Assembly (NCBI GenBank): GCA_044870295.1
Contig: JBIOYQ010000200.1
Span: 1-9,539, forward strand
Direction of reading: 5' to 3'
Source of the DNA: AC-52 sp044870295
GTDB taxonomy: Bacteria; Actinomycetota; UBA4738
Length of the DNA stretch: 9,539 nt
Positions 4,934 through 9,539 of this stretch are shown in pieces (positions within the stretch are counted from its first letter, which is position 1; the number at the start of each line of letters is the position of its first letter). Below the pieces are notes generated by a model that saw nothing but the letters and a program-made list of their open reading frames with translations, had not been told where the DNA came from and searched no databases. Both the position numbers and the translations under genes were made by a program.

Positions 4934-7035
4934 CCGAACGCGGCGACTCGACCATCTCCTTCCCCCGCCAGTACGCGCGCACCCAGCGTTTCACGTTGGG
5001 ACACCCGCGAAGCTTCTCGGTGGCGGCCGACGGCTCCCGCGTGGCCTTCCTGCGGTCGCCCGGCGGCGAGGATCCCATGACGTGCCTGTGGGTGCTGGAC
5101 GTGGAGACTCGGCGCGAGCGGTTGGTGGCGGACCCACGAGTGGTCCTGGGCGAGGCGAACGAGCATCTGTCCGACCAGGAGCGGGCCCGTCGGGAACGGG
5201 CCCGGGAGACCGCCGGGGGCATCGTGGCGTACGCCGGCGACCGGGACCTGCGCGTGGCCGCCTTCGCCCTGGGGGGACGGCTGTTCCTGGCCGACCTGGT
5301 GGATGGCGAGGTTCGCGAACTGTCCGTGGCGACGCCGGTGTTCGATCCGCGCCCAGATCCGACCGGTCGGCGGGTCGTCTATGTCAGCGACGGGGCGCTG
5401 CGATGCGTGGACGTGGACGGCGCTGACCGTCTCCTGGTCGACGACCAGGACCCTGACGTCACGTGGGGCATGGCCGAGTTCGTGGCGGCCGAGGAGATGG
5501 AGCGCCATCGCGGTTTCTGGTGGGCGCCGGACGGCGAGTCGGTCGCCGCGGCCAGGGTCGACAACCGGCCCGTGCCCGTGTGGCACATCGCCGATCCCTC
5601 CGAACCGTCGCGCCCGCCTCACCCGGTTCGGTATCCGGCGGCCGGCACGAACGATGCGGACGTCTCGCTGTCCATCCTGGGAGTGGACGGGAGCAGGGTC
5701 GACGTCGCGTGGGACCGCCAGGCGTTCCCCTATCTGGTGTCGGTTGGCTGGCAGCGAGACCGGCCGCTCACGCTGCTGGTGGAGTCGCGTGATCAGAACC
5801 GGTGGCAGGTCCTGACGGCGGACGAACGCTCCGGCGCGACCACCAGGGTCTTCGAGGACCGGTCGGACACGTGGCTGGAGATCGTGACGGGGGTGCCGTC
5901 CTGGACCGACGACGGCGGGCTCGTCTTCGTCCGGGAGATGGACGACACGCGTCATCTGACCATCGATGGTGAGCCGGTCACCCCAGCAGGCCTCCAGGTC
6001 GCCCGTGTCGTCCACGTGGCAGCCGAGGTGATCGTTACGGGCACCCAGGGCGAGCCGATGGAGCAGCACCTCTGGCGGGTCGCGGCCTCGGGCACGACCA
6101 CGCGGCTCACGGAACCCCCCGGCGTGCACGAAGGGGTGGCCGGCGCGGACGTCCTGGTGCTCAGCTCGTCATCGATGGAACGCGATCACGCGGAGGTGAA
6201 AGTGCTCCGCGGCGATGCAGAGGTGTGCACCATCGGGTCCAACGCCGCCACCCCGGTGATCACGCCGGCGGTGACGCTCCTCAAGGCCGGGCCTCACGAA
6301 CTTCGGACCGTCGTGCTCTTCCCCGACGGCCGCCCACCCGAGTCACCGCTGCCGGTTCTCCTGGATCCCTATGGCGGCCCGCACTTCCAGCGCGTCGTGG
6401 CGGCCAGACCTGCCTACCTCAGCTCGCAGTGGCTGGCCGATCAGGGGTTCGCGGTGGTGGTGGCCGACGGCCGGGGCACGCCGGGGCGAGGGCTGGCGTG
6501 GGAGAAGGCCGTCCGGTTCGATCTGGCCACGCCGGCGTTGGAGGACCAGGTCGAAGCACTCCAAGCGGCCGCGGAAGCGCATCCGGACGGGCTGGACCTC
6601 TCACGGGTGGCCATCCGCGGATGGTCCTTCGGCGGCTATCTCGCCGCGCTCGCCGTCCTCCGCCGCCCGGACGTGTTCCATGCCGCGATCGCCGGGGCGC
6701 CCGTCACCGACTGGCGCCTCTACGACACGCATTACACCGAGCGCTACCTGGGCCACCCCGATCAGCACCCCGAAGCCTACGAACGCAGCTCGCTCCTGGC
6801 CGACGCGGCCAAGTTGGAGCGGCCGCTCCTGCTCATCCACGGCCTGGCCGACGACAACGTCGTGGTGGCGCACACGCTTCGGCTGAGCCGAGCGCTCCTG
6901 GAGGCCGGTCGCCCCCACCGGGTGCTGCCCCTGACGGGCGTCACGCACATGACCCCACAGGAAGTGGTGGCCGAGAATCTCCTGCTGCTGCAGGTGGCCT
7001 TCCTGAAGGAAGCGCTCTCTGCGTCAGGCGACTGA
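4930..7035 (+). CDS. S9 family peptidase, dipeptidyl-peptidase IV-like
   Basis: 701-aa serine peptidase of the prolyl oligopeptidase clan. An N-terminal beta-propeller (about 25-440, DPPIV_N type) carries AEFVAAEEMERHRGFWW (182-198). Its Glu188-Glu189 pair matches the double-Glu motif that holds the substrate N-terminus in DPP-IV, so it probably removes N-terminal X-Pro or X-Ala dipeptides. The C-terminal alpha/beta-hydrolase domain (about 445-695) has DPYGGPH (oxyanion Tyr481), GWSFGGY (564-570, Ser566), GLADDNV (probable acid Asp641) and GVTHM (His673), a complete triad. The length is usual for the family. No signal peptide or membrane segment is visible at the N-terminus (it begins MTERGDSTISF), implying a cytoplasmic enzyme. 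The GTG start is supported by a strong ribosome binding site and overlaps the HARE-HTH stop by 4 nt. The 3' end overlaps the convergent CADD-like gene by 12 bp. Confidence 0.93.
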   Translation: MTERGDSTISFPRQYARTQRFTLGHPRSFSVAADGSRVAFLRSPGGEDPMTCLWVLDVETRRERLVADPRVVLGEANEHLSDQERARRERARETAGGIVAYAGDRDLRVAAFALGGRLFLADLVDGEVRELSVATPVFDPRPDPTGRRVVYVSDGALRCVDVDGADRLLVDDQDPDVTWGMAEFVAAEEMERHRGFWWAPDGESVAAARVDNRPVPVWHIADPSEPSRPPHPVRYPAAGTNDADVSLSILGVDGSRVDVAWDRQAFPYLVSVGWQRDRPLTLLVESRDQNRWQVLTADERSGATTRVFEDRSDTWLEIVTGVPSWTDDGGLVFVREMDDTRHLTIDGEPVTPAGLQVARVVHVAAEVIVTGTQGEPMEQHLWRVAASGTTTRLTEPPGVHEGVAGADVLVLSSSSMERDHAEVKVLRGDAEVCTIGSNAATPVITPAVTLLKAGPHELRTVVLFPDGRPPESPLPVLLDPYGGPHFQRVVAARPAYLSSQWLADQGFAVVVADGRGTPGRGLAWEKAVRFDLATPALEDQVEALQAAAEAHPDGLDLSRVAIRGWSFGGYLAALAVLRRPDVFHAAIAGAPVTDWRLYDTHYTERYLGHPDQHPEAYERSSLLADAAKLERPLLLIHGLADDNVVVAHTLRLSRALLEAGRPHRVLPLTGVTHMTPQEVVAENLLLLQVAFLKEALSASGD

Positions 7036-7689
7036 AGCTGGGGCCGGCGTCACGGCGTCCAGAAACGCCCACCACCGGTCCAGGGCTTCGTCCGTCGCCG
7101 CCAGAACCTCTTCCTCGTAGCCCGCGCCCAGGTCCTCGATGAGCTTGCGCTCCGCCTCCGAGTGCTCGACGTCCAGGTCCGCGTGAAGCTCGAAGAACTC
7201 GAGCGTCTCGGGGTCCTCCACGGCGTAGTTGGCCTTGAGTCCATCGACCTTTGCTCGGGCCACCGCGGGGACCTGGGCCTCATAGGCGTAGACGGCGGCG
7301 ACGCCGGCCGCCACCGGACGGGTCCGACAAGTCCCCAGATAGCTCCACACCAGGTCATGCGTGGCCTGATTCCATTCGGCGCTCCGGGTGGCCTCGCGGC
7401 CCGCCCCGATCCCGTCCGCGAACCGCAGCCAGAGCTGGGCGTGGTTGCGCTCGCCGTGCTCCTCGTCCCACAGGTTCTCCAGGAGGGCCTGGCGGACGTC
7501 GGGGCGCTCACTGCGCGAGTGCAGGGCTGACAGCATGCGGGGGAAGGACGACTCGAAGGCGAAGTATTGCCGGGCGTATTCCTGCATCGCTTCCTTGGGC
7601 AGGGTCCCCGCCACCCAGCTGGTATAGAAGGGATGGCCGAGCAGGTGCCGGTCCCGGATGCGCGCGTCGATCTCGGTCAACAGGTCCAT
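7024..7689 (-). CDS. CADD-family (TenA/PqqC-fold) diiron protein, probable p-aminobenzoate synthase
   Basis: 221 aa, all-helical heme-oxygenase-like fold related to TenA and PqqC. HPFYTSWVAGTL (19-30), WDEEHGERNHAQLWLRFA (74-91), VYAYEAQVP (133-141) and ELHADLDVEH (167-176) mark it as a CADD-family member. Comparison with the ligands I recall for Chlamydia trachomatis CADD (Glu81, His88, Glu142, His174, Asp178, His181) gives Glu76, His83, Glu137, His169, Asp173 and His176 here, a constant offset of five. The CADD residues implicated in making p-aminobenzoate, Tyr27 and Lys152, match Tyr22 and Lys147 at the same offset. In Chlamydia the protein is reported to make pABA for folate from its own tyrosine side chain. 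The function here is inferred from these residues. The gene lies 78 nt after glpX on the same strand and has its own strong ribosome binding site. Confidence 0.85.
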   Translation of the reverse strand: MDLLTEIDARIRDRHLLGHPFYTSWVAGTLPKEAMQEYARQYFAFESSFPRMLSALHSRSERPDVRQALLENLWDEEHGERNHAQLWLRFADGIGAGREATRSAEWNQATHDLVWSYLGTCRTRPVAAGVAAVYAYEAQVPAVARAKVDGLKANYAVEDPETLEFFELHADLDVEHSEAERKLIEDLGAGYEEEVLAATDEALDRWWAFLDAVTPAPASVA

Positions 7690-7694
7690 GGCGT

Positions 7695-7701
7695 CTCCTC
7701 C
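7695..7701 (-). promoter_or_regulatory. Strong ribosome binding site of the CADD-like gene
   Basis: On the minus strand GGAGGAG ends 5 nt before the ATG at 7687-7689 and fixes this start. It sits in the 78-nt gap after glpX; no clear promoter hexamers or terminator hairpin are seen in the rest of that gap, so read-through from glpX is plausible. Confidence 0.7.
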
Positions 7702-7767
7702 CCCGATGCGGTCGAAGGCTGAAGGTTGCCAGGAATCGGCAGGCGAGGCAAGCCGGGCCCGCTGGAG

Positions 7768-8766
7768 CTACCGGTATTCGATGCCGGAGAACTTCATGAG
7801 CTTCTCGAATCGGTGGCGCCCCTCGATCCGCCGGACGGTGCCGGACCGCGACCGCATGACCAGCGAGTCGGTGATGGCGCCCTCCGCCGTGTACCGCACG
7901 CCGCGCAAGAGCGCCCCGGTGGTCACGCCGGTAGCTGCAACGAAGACGTCCTGACCGGACACCAGGTCGTCGGTGGACAGGACGCGGTCGACGTCGTAGC
8001 CCGCATCGACCAGCTTGCCGCGCTCGTCGTCGTTGCGCGGCCACAGCTTCCCCTGCATGCCCCCGCCCAGGCACTTGAGCGCGGCGGCCGAGATCACGCC
8101 CTCTGGCGTCCCGCCCACGCCCATCAACAGGTCCACGGTCGTGTTCTGGTCGGCGGCGGCGATGGCGGGCGCCACGTCCCCGTCGGTGATGAGGAAGACC
8201 TTGGCCCCCGCCTCACGGAGGGCGGCGATCAGATCCTGGTGCCGGTCGCGGTCCAGGACCACGACCACGACGTCCTCCGGCTTGACCCCCTTCGCCTTGG
8301 CCACCCGACGGACGTTCTCTCCCGGCGGCGCCTCGATGTCGATGGCGTCGGCCACCTGGGGCCCGCCGGCGATCTTGTCCATGTACACGGCGGCGCCCGG
8401 GAAGAAGATGGTGCCCCGCTCCGCCGCGGCCACCACCGAGATGGCGTTGGGCATGCCGAGCGCGGTCAGGCGGGTGCCCTCCAGCGGGTCGACGGCGACG
8501 TCCACACCAGGAGGCCGGCCGTTCCCGACGGGCTCGCCGTTGTAGAGCATGGGGGCCTCGTCCTTCTCGCCCTCGCCGATGACCACCAGGCCGTCCATCG
8601 ACACGGTCTGCAGCATCAGCCGCATGGCGTCCACCGCGGCCTGGTCGGCCGCCTCCTTGTTCCCGTGGCCGATCCATCGCCCGGCGGCCAGAGCCGCCGC
8701 CTCGGTCACGCGGACCAGCTCCATGGCCAGGTTGCGGTCGGGGGCACTCGCGGCGGTGTCGGTCAC
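7768..8766 (-). CDS. glpX: Class II fructose-1,6-bisphosphatase (GlpX)
   Basis: 332 aa from the GTG at 8764-8766. It hydrolyses fructose-1,6-bisphosphate to fructose-6-phosphate in gluconeogenesis, in the cytoplasm, using divalent metal. Family hallmarks are RNLAMELVRVTEAAALAAGRW in 11-31, GNKEAADQAAVDAMR (35-49), IGEGEKDEAPML (63-74, metal-binding acids), VDPLEGT (92-98, phosphatase signature), GVGGTPEGVISAAALKCLGG (216-235) and GEI-like MQGKLWPRNDDE (237-248). The length agrees with known GlpX proteins. The reading frame stays open for 39 more codons upstream, but that stretch lies inside gpsA and is not conserved. The chosen GTG has GGAGGAG 8 nt upstream and overlaps the gpsA stop as GTGA. 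It is followed by the CADD-like gene after 78 nt. Confidence 0.95.
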   Translation of the reverse strand: MTDTAASAPDRNLAMELVRVTEAAALAAGRWIGHGNKEAADQAAVDAMRLMLQTVSMDGLVVIGEGEKDEAPMLYNGEPVGNGRPPGVDVAVDPLEGTRLTALGMPNAISVVAAAERGTIFFPGAAVYMDKIAGGPQVADAIDIEAPPGENVRRVAKAKGVKPEDVVVVVLDRDRHQDLIAALREAGAKVFLITDGDVAPAIAAADQNTTVDLLMGVGGTPEGVISAAALKCLGGGMQGKLWPRNDDERGKLVDAGYDVDRVLSTDDLVSGQDVFVAATGVTTGALLRGVRYTAEGAITDSLVMRSRSGTVRRIEGRHRFEKLMKFSGIEYR

Positions 8767-9539
8767 GGCGTCAGCTCCTCCAGGCAGTCGACGATATCGG
8801 TGGCCGGTTGCCCTTCGAACAGGATCCGGTGCACCAGGCCGAAGAATGGTAGGGGGAGGCCGATCCGTTGCGCCAGCGTCCACACGTCACGGGCGGAGTC
8901 GACCCCTTCGACGGTCATGCCTCGCCGGTTGAGGTCGGCCAGCGCCTCCGTGGGATCGGCGCCTTCCCCCAGCAGCTCGCCGTACAGCCGATTGCGGCCG
9001 CCCAGGCTGGTGACGAGCGCATCCCCCAGCCCGGCCAGGCCGCTGGCCGTCTCCGCCTTCCCACCGAGTCCGACCACCAAGCCGGCCAGCTCGTGATAGG
9101 CCCGGGTGAACAGGGCCGCCTTCGCGTTGCTGTAGCTGATCCCGGCCACCTTCCCCATGCCGTCCAGGATGCCCATCCCGATGGCGGCGACGTTCTTGCC
9201 GACGGAGCAGTACTCCAGGCCCGGAAGGTCGTCCGTCACGGCCACGTGGAAGGTAGTCGATCGGAAGGCTGCGGCTGCCCGCTCGGCCGTGTCGTGGACC
9301 TCGGCGCCGAACACCGCGGCCGTCGGCAGGCCCAGGGCGATCTCACCGGCCAGACATGGACCGCCCATGGACACCACGTGGCCGTGCCCGACCTCCTCCG
9401 CGTACACCTCGGACATCCGCTTCAGCGTGTCGGCCTCGAGGCCCTTGGCCACACCCACCACGATCGGGAGATGCCCCTTCGTGGCCACGACCATTCTCGC
9501 CAGCGTCCTGGCCCCACCGGAGTTGGCCGCCAGCACGGC
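8763..9539 (-). CDS. gpsA: NAD(P)-dependent glycerol-3-phosphate dehydrogenase, C-terminal part (5' end beyond window)
   Basis: 259 codons are visible, running off the right edge; the N-terminal Rossmann GxGxxG is not in view. The enzyme interconverts dihydroxyacetone phosphate and sn-glycerol-3-phosphate for phospholipid synthesis. The evidence is VVGVAKGLE (the family's 'TKGLE' block), GGPCLAGEIALGLPTAAVFG (equivalent to GPSFAxExxxGxPTA), SVGKNVAAIGMGILDGMGK (catalytic Lys in the KNV segment), NAKAALFTRAYHELAGLV and GLAGLGDALVTSLGGRNRLYG. GGPCLAGE and SVGKN are slightly divergent from the E. coli form, so this belongs to a variant GpsA branch, and a related 3-hydroxyacid-type substrate cannot be wholly excluded. 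Its TGA overlaps the glpX GTG (8763-8766), so the two are surely co-translated and linked in triose/hexose phosphate metabolism. Confidence 0.88.
   Translation of the reverse strand, partial: AVLAANSGGARTLARMVVATKGHLPIVVGVAKGLEADTLKRMSEVYAEEVGHGHVVSMGGPCLAGEIALGLPTAAVFGAEVHDTAERAAAAFRSTTFHVAVTDDLPGLEYCSVGKNVAAIGMGILDGMGKVAGISYSNAKAALFTRAYHELAGLVVGLGGKAETASGLAGLGDALVTSLGGRNRLYGELLGEGADPTEALADLNRRGMTVEGVDSARDVWTLAQRIGLPLPFFGLVHRILFEGQPATDIVDCLEELTP
8775..8781 (-). promoter_or_regulatory. Ribosome binding site that fixes the glpX start
   Basis: GGAGGAG on the minus strand, inside the end of gpsA, ends 8 nt before the GTG at 8764-8766. It rules for this start over ATG codons further upstream in the same frame and supports coupled translation with gpsA. 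Confidence 0.7.

Noticed and set aside
7690..7767. Terminator or promoter in the glpX-CADD gap
   Set aside because: Only 4-bp stems (for example TGCC/GGCA around 7738-7752) and a short GGGCCC palindrome occur, with no T-tract and no convincing -10/-35 pair.
8767..8883. N-terminal extension of glpX by 39 codons to an upstream ATG
   Set aside because: The extension lies within the conserved end of gpsA, is Arg/Pro-rich and unlike GlpX N-termini, while the GTG at 8764-8766 has a strong ribosome binding site and gives the usual 332-aa length.
7726..9096. 456-codon open frame on the + strand antisense to glpX and gpsA
   Set aside because: It is a shadow of two strongly conserved genes; the sequence is rich in His, Gly, Arg and Asp without a domain.
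1..9539. tRNA, rRNA, CRISPR arrays, insertion sequences, long direct or inverted repeats
   Set aside because: Nothing of the kind was seen by eye; almost every base is occupied by well-supported genes, with gaps of 8-78 nt. A computed repeat and covariance-model search would be needed to exclude small RNAs.

Overview
The window is GC-rich, densely packed chromosomal DNA. It carries ten protein-coding genes (two cut by the window edges) and no sign of mobile elements, tRNA/rRNA genes or CRISPR. The gene content is metabolic and housekeeping. An LLM-class flavin oxidoreductase of the F420-associated type, a class II fructose-bisphosphatase, gene overlaps of the GTGA type and several TANNNT -10-like hexamers 6-8 nt before start codons without Shine-Dalgarno sequences all suggest an actinobacterium or a close high-GC relative, probably an uncultured lineage. 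Chloroflexota-type lineages cannot be excluded from sequence alone.

Layout, left to right. (1) 1-423, + strand: the C-terminal end of an HtrA/DegP-type serine protease with its PDZ domain. (2) 444-2245, - strand: a two-gene unit with a Crp/Fnr-family regulator followed after 17 nt by an alpha/beta-hydrolase esterase. The esterase ends 20 nt from the protease stop, tail to tail. (3) 2246-2309: a short divergent intergenic region with a good -10-like hexamer for the + strand. (4) 2310-7035, + strand: a tight four-gene unit. It holds an atypical sugar-phosphate nucleotidyltransferase with a left-handed beta-helix tail, an LLM-class oxidoreductase, a small stand-alone HARE-HTH protein, and a DPP-IV-like S9 peptidase whose GTG start overlaps the HARE-HTH stop. 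(5) 7024-9539, - strand: gpsA-like glycerol-3-phosphate dehydrogenase (cut by the window end), glpX (4-nt overlap with gpsA) and, 78 nt further on, a CADD/TenA-like diiron protein whose 3' end overlaps the S9 peptidase gene by 12 bp.

How the genes fit together: gpsA and glpX connect glycerol-3-phosphate/dihydroxyacetone phosphate to fructose-6-phosphate, so the pair makes sense for gluconeogenesis and phospholipid precursor supply. The most interesting gene is the CADD homologue. All six diiron ligands and the Tyr and Lys implicated in p-aminobenzoate formation by Chlamydia CADD are present at exactly matching spacing, so it may be a non-canonical pABA (folate precursor) synthase. The + strand four-gene unit has no obvious common pathway. 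I found no evidence for a defence island, a biosynthetic cluster or a wholly new multi-gene system; the noteworthy points are individual proteins and gene arrangements.
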